A stretch of 64,000 nucleotides of DNA from Nematopogon swammerdamellus (GCA_946902875.1 OX336355.1:14355347-14419346); one strand, 5' to 3'; positions 53,546 through 63,560 are shown, counted from the first letter of the stretch. The notes: a model not told the origin generated them from the letters alone. Numbers and translations: made by a program.

Positions 53546-53599
53546 GGGAATTTAATAATACCGACAGCAGTGAAGGGGGTTCATCAGTATTGAACAGAT

Positions 53600-54320
53600 A
53601 CCGGCCAAGTGCGAGTCGGACTCGCGCACCGAGGGTTCCGTACCACCACGTAAGCGGGCTAGTTTTTATTATTTTGTTGTTTTACTTTAGAGTTTGCACT
53701 GTAATCACACCATGTTTGATGCTTGTATGTATTACAGTTTTTAAGATAAAACAAGAAATATATAACACACACACACACCACACGCTATATCCCGACAATC
53801 GGGGTAAGCAGAGTAATCGATGTTGCGCTGCAAGTACTCTGGTAAATTACAGCACAACACCGACCACCACGTTTAGCAAAGTATTCGGACAAGATAACTA
53901 TCAGGCAGCAAGTAAGGCACGAAGGCCCACCTGCTGCATGACTCGGTGGAAATACCGTGCCAAGGTGAGAGGTTGCTAGCCTGCCGCCCTTATGCACGGC
54001 ATCTTGTCCTTATCCCTTAGTCGCCTTTTACGACATGCACGGGGAAAGATGCAGTGAGGCTATTCTTAAGTATATTCTGTGCGTATATTCTACACGCACA
54101 GTAAATAAACCGTTTATTGTTTCCAACGTAACGTCCCCACGTTTATTGTTTTACTTTTTGCTTTTTTGACATATTCGTCATATCATAATAAATAACAAAT
54201 AAGTATTCTGTGAAAATTTCAACCGGCTACCTATTACGGTTCCAAAGATACAGCAGTAAGACAGACAGATGGCGTAGGCATAGTAATATGCTTTTGTATC
54301 GATACGGAACACTAAAAACT
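53600..54320 (+). repeat. Repeat family P, split by an S2 insertion
   Basis: P start at 53603 ('ccaagtgcgagtcggactcg') and P end at about 54215-54320 ('cggctacctattacggttcc', 'gacagatggcgtaggc'). Between them lies S2 (53780-54070). Confidence 0.65.
53780..54070 (-). repeat. Repeat family S2
   Basis: 'acgctatatcccgacaatcg' to 'gcagtgaggctattctt'. Preceded by an (AC)n run. Confidence 0.75.
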
Positions 54321-54454
54321 AAGTCGATTCGCTAAAAAACGGTGGCGAAATAAAAAATATCCCCAACTCCTTAATTTTTATGGTTCCGTACCTTAAAAGG
54401 AAAAACGGAACCATTATAAGATCACTGCGGTGTCCGTTCGTCTGTCACAGAGGT

Positions 54455-54570
54455 GTTTTTTTTATAGAACCTGACATTTTTGTCTACATCACCTAATGCA
54501 CCCGTGATGTCACCACATAACATCTTGGTGAACCAGGTGCCATGTCAGTGCTTCCCTTTGGTCGTGTCGA
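54455..54570 (-). repeat. SINE family S1, 3' fragment
   Basis: 'ttttatagaacctgacattt' to 'cttccctttggtcgtgtcga'. Inserted in P-like sequence ('ggttccgtaccttaaaagg' upstream). Confidence 0.75.
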
Positions 54571-55183
54571 ATTTTGAAGAAGAAATGTAATGTCTTAAGA
54601 TGGTATTTTTTTTTTATTTCGCCACCCTATTCTTATCAAATCGACTTTGTTTCCGGTACTGACCGACCCCCAGCTGCGATGTTATTAAATTCACTCTGCA
54701 TAATAAGACTCATATTCAATCTGTAGTACCTGGGCGACCGAGCTTCGCTCGGCGTCTTTCGAGTTTGCCGTGAGATGTGATAACTGCCTGTGGGAAAAGT
54801 TGCTTATGTTCATTACCAATATTATATTCAAATTCAAATTCAAATTCTTTATTTCACTTTTTGGCCAGACAGAGATAGCATAGTAAACATTTGATATATA
54901 TTAATTATTATAAATACAATTTAATTTGATAGGTAGTTATAGGTTATGTAATGTCTGTATGTTTAATTCAATAAAGTACCCTATATAATTAAGAATAAAA
55001 ATAAAATATATGTATATGTAATATCATTTATCATCTCATACGGTTAATAAATTTATCAACTTTAAAATATATATTAAAATTATAAAATTAATAAAACACC
55101 TTCATTATACCATTACATTTAACATTTACAATTATTACAATAAAATAAAATAAACTGATCAAAAATTAAAACTAATACGAGTA
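54571..55183. other. No gene recognised
   Basis: Very AT-rich; 'caaattcaaattcaaattc' at 54827-54850 is a short tandem. Confidence 0.4.
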
Positions 55184-55783
55184 TATAAAGGTCTTTCATT
55201 AGTAGGTAATAACTATTACTTAATACGCTAAGGGGAGTATGTGTATCAGATACTGATCACGTTCCCCGTACCAATTTTTTTTCGGATATCAAATACCTAC
55301 CCGTCCTACTAAAATAATAGTTTATTGAAAAATTATTTCATAGCATGGGTAGGTATTTGACATATCACACACGCTGAATCCCGACAATCGGGGTAAGCAG
55401 AATAATCGGTGTTGTGCTGCAAGAACTCTGGTAAATTACAGCACAACACCGACCACCACGTTTCGCAAATTATTCGAACAAGATTCAATCGATCAAGCAG
55501 CAAGTAAGGCACGAAGACCCACCTGCTGCATGACTCGGTGGAAGTACCGTGCCAAGGTGAGAGGTGGCGAACCTGTCACCCTTTAGCACGGCATCTTGTC
55601 ATTATCCCTTAGTCGCCTTTTACGACATGCACGGGGAGATGCAGTGAGGCTATTCTTTTAAAGTACCGGCCCCACACGGTACATTTGATATCGAAAAAAA
55701 AAATAGGTATGGGGAACGTGATCAGTATCCGATACACATACTCCCCTTAGCGTACTAAACCTACTAATGAAAGACCTTATATA
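55184..55783. mobile_element. MITE family A, longest copy with nested S2
   Basis: Outer arms match the 7569 and 12472 copies ('aaaggtctttcattagtagg' at the left, 'cctactaatgaaagacctta' at the right; 'ctgatcacgttcccc' and its mirror). S2 is inserted at 55361-55682. Without it the MITE is roughly 270 bp. Confidence 0.85.
55361..55682 (-). repeat. Repeat family S2 inserted in MITE A
   Basis: Complete S2 unit flanked by the possible short target duplication ATTTGA (55355-55360, 55683-55688). Its insertion postdates the MITE. Confidence 0.75.
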
Positions 55784-56050
55784 TATTCGAAAATATATTT
55801 CGATTAATAATATACACCAACAACTACTCTACTCTACTACCAACTCTCTACTCCCAACAACTCGCACAGCCTCCACCCAACAAACAGGCCACAGCTCATT
55901 CCTTAATTACACCCGCGTCAACAGCAAGGTTGTAGGTACGTCTCAACCCCGGCAGGCACATCCCTACGGTACAGTCGAGCGATTGAGGGGAAATACAGAC
56001 CTAGGATGCTGTATTAGTACAAAAAAAATTTTTTTTTATTGTTTTATAGA
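55784..56050. other. No gene recognised
   Basis: Spacer with 'actctactctactac' short repeats. A 118-codon plus frame (55767-56123) crosses into the LINE tail and is not called. Confidence 0.4.
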
Positions 56051-56228
56051 ATCCATAAGGTGTCTAACGACGCCCATGGACATTCGGTCGTATGCCGGGG
56101 TTGCGAATGCCATGCCGGTCTGACAGGTGCCCATGCAAGGCCCTCGTGAAGGACCCGAGACTGTACTTGGGGGGAAATATATGAGCAGGGAGAGCGTTCC
56201 AGATTTTACCGGTTCCGTAGAGGACTAG
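56051..56228 (-). pseudogene. Jockey/CR1-like LINE 3' tail
   Basis: Reverse tail: 'atccataaggtgtctaacga' to 'gttccagattttaccggttc'. Confidence 0.78.
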
Positions 56229-56260
56229 GTACTTTATTGCTCCAACACTGTTAAATGAAT

Positions 56261-56532
56261 CGTATGGGGGCGGTACTTAAAAATAACAATTTCCCCGTGC
56301 ATGTCATGATGCTGTGTTAAAGAGCGACAGGTGAGTCACCTCTTACCTTTGCGCGGTCCTTCTACCGAGTCATGCAGCAGGTGTGTTTCGTGCCTTACTT
56401 GCTGGTTAATAGTTATCTTGTCCGAATATTTTATGAAACGTTGTGGTTGTTGTGTTGTGCTGTAATTTACCAGATTCCTTGCGACACAACACCGATTACT
56501 CTGCTTAACCCGATTGTCGAAATAGAGCGTGA
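56261..56532 (+). repeat. Repeat family S2
   Basis: 'cgtatgggggcggtactt' to 'cgattgtcgaaatagagcg', then a (GTAT)n run. Confidence 0.72.
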
Positions 56533-56964
56533 TGTATGTATGTATGTATATAATATGAACCATGGAACAAAGTCATGTGTTCATGAAATTCAACGGATAT
56601 CAAACGCGAATTTCGTAAACTATGTAGTTAAGGTCACTTGACCGCAAGCCCCTGCTGATTGTGGCAGGAACTCTATCAAACCCACTTGTGTTTATATGAA
56701 ATACATGACGGCTGCTGTCGCATCGACTCATAGCAATTTAGTCTAAGCCGCGGGCAAAAGCTATGCTGAATAGTTTTAACTGTTTCAACTGTCACGCTTG
56801 TCAAGCTGAAGCCTTTGGAGGGACTCCTAGACTACGACTATTAATTTGGGATAAGCCCAAATTCCCTGTGTACCCCCCTTCACTATTATAAAGCGCAACA
56901 TCTGTCTTCTTTCTGTAAAGGGACGCGTTGACGGAAAGGTTGACTGGAAGAAATAACTTGTAGC
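56533..56964. other. No gene; R3 scrap and TSD of next element
   Basis: R3 fragment in reverse at 56740-56762 ('gccgcgggcaaaagct'). Positions 56957-56964 are the left target duplication CTTGTAGC of the hAT-like element. Confidence 0.5.
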
Positions 56965-57324
56965 CAGTGGCGGCTGGTGACTTCAGTGACTGGTAGTGCG
57001 CTAAGTACCTACCTACATAGGTACCTAAATCCCAAATTTACCAACACATTCCCGTCATGTTATTTTAAGATCGGGACTTCCAAATTTTTTAAACGCCTGC
57101 GTTTTATTATGTACGTACCTATGTAGTTTGAATATTCTCAAGACACTCAATGAGTTGCAAAAAACAAGAAAAAAAATGTAAACAAGTTTTTTAACTCATT
57201 TTTAGTACCTTTATGAACATACCCATAGACCACAACACTAACTGCAGCTTTCAAAAAGAAAACAGTAGTAATGTCCCAAAAATACTTCAAAAAAATATAT
57301 AAAAATTAAAGCAATTGAAAAGTA

Positions 57325-57390
57325 GGAATTGAACCCGGGATCACCTGATTGTAAAGCCTTGCCTTTAACCAACGCTTAGGCAAATATCGG
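57325..57390 (-). repeat. tRNA-like segment inside the hAT-like element
   Basis: Minus strand: 'gcgttggttaaaggcaaggc' (A-box and D-arm-like), 'ttacaatcaggtgatcccgg' and 'gggttcaattcc' (B-box GGTTCAATTCC). The acceptor stem does not close. A degenerate tRNA or SINE head. Confidence 0.5.
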
Positions 57391-57543
57391 CACCACTAAA
57401 TTCAAGTATCACGCGACAGAAAGCACAAAACCTAACCATATCCCATTTTAAATATTCGCGCGCTAACGGGTATGTGACATCACATGACAGCGCGCTGACT
57501 CTAGGCAGACGGACTCGTGCAAAACGAATCGCTCGCGACGACG

Positions 57544-57579
57544 CACAGTGGGGCGATACCGCAAAAACCGGGACATAGG
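57544..57579 (+). repeat. Transib left terminal inverted repeat (RSS-like)
   Basis: CACAGTG heptamer, 10-bp spacer (gggcgatacc), then GCAAAAACC, which differs from the RSS nonamer consensus ACAAAAACC at one base. This end is downstream of the transposase stop codon. Confidence 0.9.
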
Positions 57580-57655
57580 GCGAAATGACTACGCAAATAG
57601 ATTCTACTATTAATTACGAACAACTTTCATTCTGTGAGATTTTTTGATAAAAAAA

Positions 57656-57886
57656 TTATTTTCCGAGATATAAGCACTTATAAAAACATTTATAATATAG
57701 TAAAAAGTGAGTATGTTAATATATTCTCTTAATGATTACAAACTACTTTTATTCTTAGAAATTTTCCATTTTAAGTCTTATTTTCTGAGATATAGCAATT
57801 TGAACTTTAAAAAAAAACATTTTCTTGTAACTAGTATTACTCTTCCATATTTTCGGTTTCAATTGTTATTTTTTAGATATATCACA
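57656..57886 (+). repeat. Subterminal repeats of Transib, left
   Basis: Three related copies: 'ttattttccgagatata' (57656), 'ttattttctgagatata' (about 57777) and 'ttattttttagatatat' (about 57868). An inverted match 'tatatctcgaaaaataa' lies at the right end (about 62215-62231). Confidence 0.6.
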
Positions 57887-58925
57887 TTGAAAATTCTTTA
57901 GTAAAAAAAATTGAGATATGTGGAAAACTGAATATATGAATACATTTTACCAGCATTTAGAAAAACCTTTTGTTCTCAGAGATTTTCTGTTAAGGTGTTA
58001 TAATCCTTTTCAATAGTTTGTATAATGGAGATTTAGTAACTTTTTTTATTGAAATGCTTAAAATAACTAGACCTGTGGTTACTTAATAATGATTCTTCAA
58101 GTTGAGTAGTCTAATCTGAATAAAATTATTGTAGTGGAATGGTACGTTTATTACACACAAAATACAATCAATCAGACGGCGCATATTTGCATAAAATATT
58201 ACAAATTAATCTGGCGATAGTAATTAAACATATATAAATTACTACATATTTAACTAACTACATATATTTTTGTATTTACGGAACTTACCGAATTATTAAC
58301 TTAGCTAGTTAGCTAGTTTCGGTATGCTTAGTTAGCTAGTAATTAGCTAGTCCCGGCCTCGATTAATACCCTCCTCTACTGCCGATGGGCCCGGATATGT
58401 TCGGTGAAGCCATCGTAAGCTTAGATCCACACCTTCCTTATAAGTTATATATATCGTTGTGTATTTTCATTTCGTCATTTTGGTGGCTCTGCACACTTCG
58501 ATATATCAAACTTACTATAATTTATTATAATTAGGCAAAAAATTGCCCCCGTCAAAGTATATTATAAACCTACTTCAAAGTATAAAATTAATAACATCAA
58601 CATTAAGAATAGTGATTAATGATGAGAAAAGTAATAATACACTATTAAAAGTAATAATAAAAGTTTTCAAAGTAATAATACATTATTACCCAAATACCCA
58701 TGGCTTTTAACGGAGCCTATTTAATGTAAAAATACCAATCATCAATAAAAATTATGGTCAAGAATAAAAGTAATTTTCTGAAGTATGTTTATCGTGCATA
58801 ACAAAAAGAAATTCAAACTTCATATTTCTGAGAAAAAATCTTATTTCAATCTTACAAAAACCTTAAAATAAAACATACTTAATAACTTTTAAATAAATAT
58901 TTTTAAAGTACATAAAGCTTCCTAT
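57887..58925. other. Transib 3' flank, non-coding
   Basis: AT-rich sequence between the gene and the left end. 'ttagctag' units recur at 58295-58352. No other frame is supported. Confidence 0.5.
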
Positions 58926-58943
58926 TTTTATTACAATTTATTT
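58926..58943 (-). other. Polyadenylation signals of the Transib gene
   Basis: Two AATAAA-type hexamers on the minus strand (plus-strand tttatt at 58926 and about 58937), within 30 bp after the stop codon. Confidence 0.55.
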
Positions 58944-58954
58944 ACTCAATATTT

Positions 58955-61171
58955 CTACAAATTTTCATTTTCATCACTGGAACAACCTAAAGCGTCTTCA
59001 GCGTCAGAATCATCATCATCCTCCACATCCGATTGAACACAGATAATACTGGTATCAATAAATTCAATATTTTCCTTATTTTTATCGTCTATAATTAGCA
59101 AATGTCGCACTTCACTGGATAAGGGCTGCTTTTGTTTTTGAAGTTTTGGCTTCATACTAGACAAATATGGATCCGACGATACGAGCAAGTTGTTGAGAAT
59201 GTCTTGATTAGTCGATTTGCGATCGCATTTTCGAGAGTAGTGTTCCCTGTACTTCTTGAAATCTTTATTTCTTGCTTCTGATGCCTCTTCGGAGAGTATG
59301 CCAATTGGAATTACGTTAAAATGCTTTATTATTTCAGATCCATGGAATAAAAGTTTATGAACACTTGCTGGCATATGATACCAGCTATACAATGATATAT
59401 AAAGTTGAATTGTTTCTTGAGCATAGATTTCAAAGTTTTGAGTGCAAAATTTTTCTCCCGAGGAGATGGCCTTAAGGATCACCGCGAATCTATTAATTAA
59501 ATCCTTATCGAGACCGGTAATAGAGGCAGTTTGCTCGGGATTCTGGAAAAAGCGCCTTGCAGTGTTGCCATCGTTCGTGGTTCCTGAACCTTGTTTTACC
59601 ACGTCGATCAATAAACCAGTTTCTTTCCTGAAATTATCTTGAATTTGTTTTTTTTTCTCGGTCATAATTTCTTTATTATTACCTTTGGCCGACCACTGCT
59701 GAAAATCCATGCGGTATGCAATATGGAGAAGGCATTCCATGCATCGAATCCAGGCATGCAACGTAGATAGTCCGAACCGGTACATATTTGTGTTTACTTC
59801 TTTACTTTTAATTATATTAACGTTATTCATCTCAGACGGTTTAGCTCTGCAAATATCACATGACTGATTAGAGGTACCGGAGATAATCGACGTAATTTTA
59901 CCATCGATCATCGTCATAATTAACGAATGCTCAATCAAAACGCCTTCGTAATCGCTGGTTTTGAGATCTCGTATTTCGGATTCTATGGTAGCCATTTCAC
60001 TTTTCACGTTATCGATTGTCTCCTTCATAAATTTGAAGAAGATAGGACGGCAGTAGTTCGTCGAAGATGGCGTCTCATTTTCCCAGATCACTTCGTCTCC
60101 ATAAACCAGTTTTATAGGAACCAAACTTGCCATGAAAATGCTTGAGTCGTCTCCTTCGTTCAGTTCTTGAAATCTTTGTTTATATGTACTTTGGCCAGAA
60201 GCGCCATCGAATCCCCACTTGCTTGTTAATGTTAGCTGGCAACCTGTGAGGTTTCGGTTCGCCACTTTCAAAATTCTTTTTGCAGTATGGTCCAAAAGCG
60301 CTTGCAGTTTAATTTTGGCCTGTGTTTCGGTAACTTCAATGTCCTGTTTTGGGGGGTAACACTCAATTTTCGCATGTTGAATTTTATAATAAGATGGATA
60401 GAGGTCGGAACCTTCTTCCTTAGCCATGTCTCTTAAAGTTATATATTGCCATCTTGATAGCTTTAAAGACACCAAAATCGCAAGTGCTTTTTCAGATGAA
60501 TAAACAGTCTTGGACTCCTTTTTTTCAATGAATTCTTTGACTTTTTCGATTTCGCCTGGATTCTGAAGCAAATGGTCCAAAACTTTCCCCAGGTCCTCGT
60601 TCCCATTTGCCTTCAAACGCATTTTGGTCGCAAATGCTAGTTCCTGCGATGTATAGTTTGTGCGAATGTCTTCGGTTCTTCTTCGCTTTTGTTTGGCTCC
60701 TAAACTTTCAAATGGTTTTCTCGGCGATGATTTATGTGAAGATGCTACAAAGATAGGAGGCGCTGTCGATGGTCCCGGAGAAATTATTTGAGAAGTGCAA
60801 ACCTTTTGGTTATCCGCGAGGTCGCTACTCGCTGAAGGCAGTTGTTTCTTTACGAATTCGGGCCACTTGATGGCCGAGTCCAACCATTCTCGATTCTTCT
60901 GTAGAAAACGTTCCTCGTTGTAGCTTGACTTCACCCATCGTTTGTGTAGATTGTAACAATATTTACGACAAAATTCTTTCACTTGTGTCTCTTCGGGCAA
61001 ATTTACACTAACTATTGAGGCAATAGCGGCAACCAATACCGCGTAATTCAGAAAACTGTCACAATTTCTCATAAACACGTAAATATCAATGTTATTAACA
61101 AAAGACTCCATGTTTTCGTATTGAATAGTTTTAAATATGTAAAGCACGGGTAGGAAGACTGACTCGTGCAA
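58955..61171 (-). CDS. Transib transposase (RAG1-like DDE recombinase)
   Basis: 738 uninterrupted codons. The candidate DDE triad is D322 in 'KWGFDGASGQS', D423 in 'LIMTMIDGKI' and E632 in 'LSEEASEARNKDFKKYRE', corresponding to D600, D708 and E962 of mouse RAG1; the E region resembles RAG1 'SEGNESGNKLFRRFRK'. 'CDIC' (438-441) matches the RAG1 zinc-binding C-x2-C, with H605 and H610 in 'SVHKLLFH' as possible partners. Lys/Arg-rich 'KQKRRR' (160-165) could be a nuclear signal. The C-terminus is strongly acidic (715-738, 'DVEDDDDSDAED'). The expected role is nicking and hairpin-type excision at the CACAGTG ends in the nucleus. A second Met at residue 21 (61111) is an alternative start. No frameshift or stop is seen, so it may be active; no intron is needed. 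Confidence 0.95.
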   Translation of the reverse strand: MHESVFLPVLYIFKTIQYENMESFVNNIDIYVFMRNCDSFLNYAVLVAAIASIVSVNLPEETQVKEFCRKYCYNLHKRWVKSSYNEERFLQKNREWLDSAIKWPEFVKKQLPSASSDLADNQKVCTSQIISPGPSTAPPIFVASSHKSSPRKPFESLGAKQKRRRTEDIRTNYTSQELAFATKMRLKANGNEDLGKVLDHLLQNPGEIEKVKEFIEKKESKTVYSSEKALAILVSLKLSRWQYITLRDMAKEEGSDLYPSYYKIQHAKIECYPPKQDIEVTETQAKIKLQALLDHTAKRILKVANRNLTGCQLTLTSKWGFDGASGQSTYKQRFQELNEGDDSSIFMASLVPIKLVYGDEVIWENETPSSTNYCRPIFFKFMKETIDNVKSEMATIESEIRDLKTSDYEGVLIEHSLIMTMIDGKITSIISGTSNQSCDICRAKPSEMNNVNIIKSKEVNTNMYRFGLSTLHAWIRCMECLLHIAYRMDFQQWSAKGNNKEIMTEKKKQIQDNFRKETGLLIDVVKQGSGTTNDGNTARRFFQNPEQTASITGLDKDLINRFAVILKAISSGEKFCTQNFEIYAQETIQLYISLYSWYHMPASVHKLLFHGSEIIKHFNVIPIGILSEEASEARNKDFKKYREHYSRKCDRKSTNQDILNNLLVSSDPYLSSMKPKLQKQKQPLSSEVRHLLIIDDKNKENIEFIDTSIICVQSDVEDDDDSDAEDALGCSSDENENL

Positions 61172-61512
61172 ACGACTGGAGCAGACTGAGTGCCAGATTG
61201 ATTGTGTTGTTCACTAATGAATACTGCTAATTAGTTCGCACAGTTTGCAGTATTCCTGGTATATCGTTAATCCTTGTTAAGTAGATAACAATTAGCAATG
61301 CAGTGTAATTGTTTCTTCGAGAGCTTTCATGGAAATACGTGACAATTCACATAAATATCCCTAATCCGCTAATCCTCGCGAAGTTGAAAATATTCCTAAT
61401 ATAATGGTAAGCATTTATAAGAGATATTATAAGTAAGTATAGCAGCCGATAATAGCGGCTCCGTAGATTATTATCAAAATAGACCAATGAAACTAAAAGT
61501 ACAAAGTTAATT
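61172..61512. promoter_or_regulatory. Transib 5' flank (presumed promoter region)
   Basis: Non-coding sequence immediately upstream of the transposase start. No clear TATA box is assignable. 'gttcgcacagtttgcag' contains a heptamer-like CACAGTT (about 61236). Confidence 0.35.
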
Positions 61513-61578
61513 AGATGGGCGTCGTTTGTCACCTTCTGGGTGCCTCAGCGCCATCGCGCTTTCAATAAAAAAAAAATT
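61513..61578 (+). repeat. Jockey/CR1-like LINE tail inside Transib
   Basis: 'agatgggcgtcgtttgtcac' to 'cgcgctttcaataaaaaaaa': the last about 65 bp of the 5215-5700 LINE tail, 5' truncated on insertion. Confidence 0.75.
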
Positions 61579-61728
61579 AAACATTTTCATCAAGTTCAAA
61601 TATATAGGTGATATGGAGAAATATATTTACCATTAAAATACAAATATATACATCCAATGCAAATAAACAATATTTGTTATTTGAATATAGCTGAAAGTTA
61701 CGAATATAGTGAATTCCTCGTAATTCGA

Positions 61729-62000
61729 GCGGATTCCTCGTAAAACTGTAGGTCCCTTCCCTCCTAATCTTACTTGGTGGTAGGGTTTAACCCGCCCGGG
61801 TTGGTACCACCGCACTGAATGAAACGTCGGTCGAAACGGCTATGTAAATAGTTTGTGTTCTCCGACCAGTTCAGTGTAGCCGGCACGATCAAAGGGGGAA
61901 GCACTGACATGGCACCTAGTTCACCCGGTGCTATGGGCTGACATCACGGACGTTGTAGGTGATGTAGCCAACCGTGTCAGTTTCAATAAAAAAAAAAAAA
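61729..62000 (+). repeat. SINE family S1 inside Transib
   Basis: Starts with the B-box edge 'gcggattcctcgtaaaactg' and covers the whole body to the A-tail. Very close to the copy at 15157-15536 ('agcactgacatggcacctag'). Confidence 0.88.
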
Positions 62001-62336
62001 GAATAAAGGTGAGCTTTGCAGGAATAAATGTTATTATAATATTAAAATGGCATTATACGGAAAAGTCGGACGTCGTCGGATACGGTTTTTACACAGTAAT
62101 AATCTTTTTAACTTGGGGAATCATTATTTAGTAACCACGCGTCTAGCTATTTTAAGCATTTCGAGAAAAAAAATAAAGTTACCCAATTTCCATAGTACAA
62201 ATTAATAAAAAGTGGTATATCTCGAAAAATAAGGCTTAAATGAGAAAATATGAATCTATGAATGTTATTTATAATGATGGGTAGATTAATTTAGCGTACT
62301 TAAATTTCAGAAATAAAAATAAAAAAATTTAATTAT

Positions 62337-62372
62337 CCTATGTCCCATTTTTTACGGTATCGCCCCACTGTG
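62337..62372 (-). repeat. Transib right terminal inverted repeat
   Basis: Reverse complement: CACAGTGGGGCGATACCG, then TAAAAAATGGGACATAGG. The nonamer position reads GTAAAAAAT, a poorer match to the RSS nonamer than the left end. Confidence 0.9.
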
Positions 62373-62855
62373 CGACGTGTCGCACGCGCGGCTATTCACG
62401 ATATAGCGTCCTTGTTTGGCGATCGTGCGCCGCACGCAGAACTCCATTTCGGCCCATACTGTTTCTATGAAGTATCTTTTGTCTCACGCGCCAGCGGTGT
62501 TTTGCCGATCCCCATACATTCAGTAGAGAGACCGGCGTGCGTTACTCGATTCCGCACGGGCCGCGCGTTTAAACGCAAAAAAGTGCCTTGTGATCTATAG
62601 AATAAGGTCGAATTCACATTCGTATTTATTTGGAGTACGATCATTATGGTTTTAATGTAGGTATGTTGTAAGATATTATTTATTTCGAGTGAAGTGAAGA
62701 CTTCTAGTGGTATGGTAGTGCGGCGCACGAGCGCACTTTAAGATCAGCCGCCAGTGCTTGTAGCTATAAGTTCGCCTTAAGGGACTTTTGCATTTTCTTG
62801 TTTCTTTCGTGAACACTTTTAAGGAGTTTCTTTCTATTATACATACATACATACA

Positions 62856-63017
62856 TATCACACACGCTGAATCCCGACAATCGGGGTAAGCAGAGTAATC
62901 GGTGTTGTGCTGCAAGAACTTTTGTCAATTACTGCACAACACTGACCACCACGTTTCGCAAAGTATTCGAACAAGATTAAATCGATCAAGCAGCAAGTAA
63001 GGCACGATGACCCACCC
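62856..63017 (-). repeat. Repeat family S2, truncated
   Basis: 'acgctgaatcccgacaatcg' to 'aaggcacgatgacccacc', stopping before the 'gccggtac' end. Preceded by (CATA)n. Confidence 0.72.
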
Positions 63018-63149
63018 ATTATATTATATTCTTTCTATTATATAATTTTGTATTCTGATTGTGAACCCGAAGATAACGAAAACCTTGCACCAAGAGCGGA
63101 AAAATCGACCGCTCTCCATAAGTCAACGTACACTCCTCAGAGATATCTG

Positions 63150-63560
63150 AAGAAACAATCTGTCAAGTGCGAGATTTACTCGCGCACGGAGGGTTCCGTA
63201 GATAAGCTATACCATATATTTTGTGTGCCTGCAATGCAAACTGCCCGTAGCGTCATCTATTATTTTGTAGCATGAATATGTACAAATCGATTCTTAGCAC
63301 GTTTCTTGCGTGGGAACCCTTTATTTTTTTTATTTTAGATTTTTTATTGTTGTCAAATCCGCCACAATTTTTTTTTATGGAAACTGTCACGGTTGGCTAT
63401 ATCACTTACAACATACGTGATGTCAGCCCATAACACATATTCTGTGAAAATTTCAACCGGCTACCTATTACGGCTCAAAAGATGCAACCCTCGGACGGAC
63501 GGACAGACAGACAGGCAGACAGACGGTGTAGGCTTCCGTATTAATACGGAACACTAAAAA
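63150..63560 (+). repeat. Repeat family P split by an S1 scrap
   Basis: P start 'gtcaagtgcgagatttactc' (63158) and P end 'cggctacctattacggctca', (GACA)n, 'gtaggcttccgtattaatac' (63455-63555). The S1 3' end (63368-63436, minus) is joined directly to the second part. Confidence 0.6.

Larger units (their letters stand above)
57544..62372 (-). mobile_element. Transib DNA transposon, full length
   Basis: 4829 bp. The left end starts CACAGTGGGGCGATACCG; the right end, reverse complemented, is identical for these 18 bp. Similarity then continues ('AAAAA', 'GGGACATAGG') to about 36 bp with three mismatches. A 5-bp target duplication CGACG is present on both sides (57539-57543, 62373-62377), matching the GC-rich 5-bp CGNCG-like targets reported for Transib. 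CACAGTG equals the consensus RSS heptamer used by RAG1/2. One intact transposase gene lies on the minus strand. No RAG2-like frame is present. Two younger insertions (61513-61578, 61729-62000) lie between the right end and the gene start. Confidence 0.96.
56965..62756. mobile_element. hAT-like non-autonomous element hosting Transib
   Basis: The left end CAGTGGCGGCTGGTGA and right end (reverse complement) CACTGGCGGCTGATC are flanked by the identical 8-bp duplication CTTGTAGC (56957-56964, 62757-62764). After removing the Transib element and one copy of its 5-bp duplication, the host element is 958 bp. It encodes no transposase. Its left half contains a tRNA-like segment in reverse (about 57325-57385). 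Confidence 0.9.

Noticed and set aside
61230..61245. Internal CACAGTT as an extra RSS-like heptamer near the Transib promoter
   Set aside because: Seven-base matches are frequent by chance, and no nonamer lies at a fitting distance.
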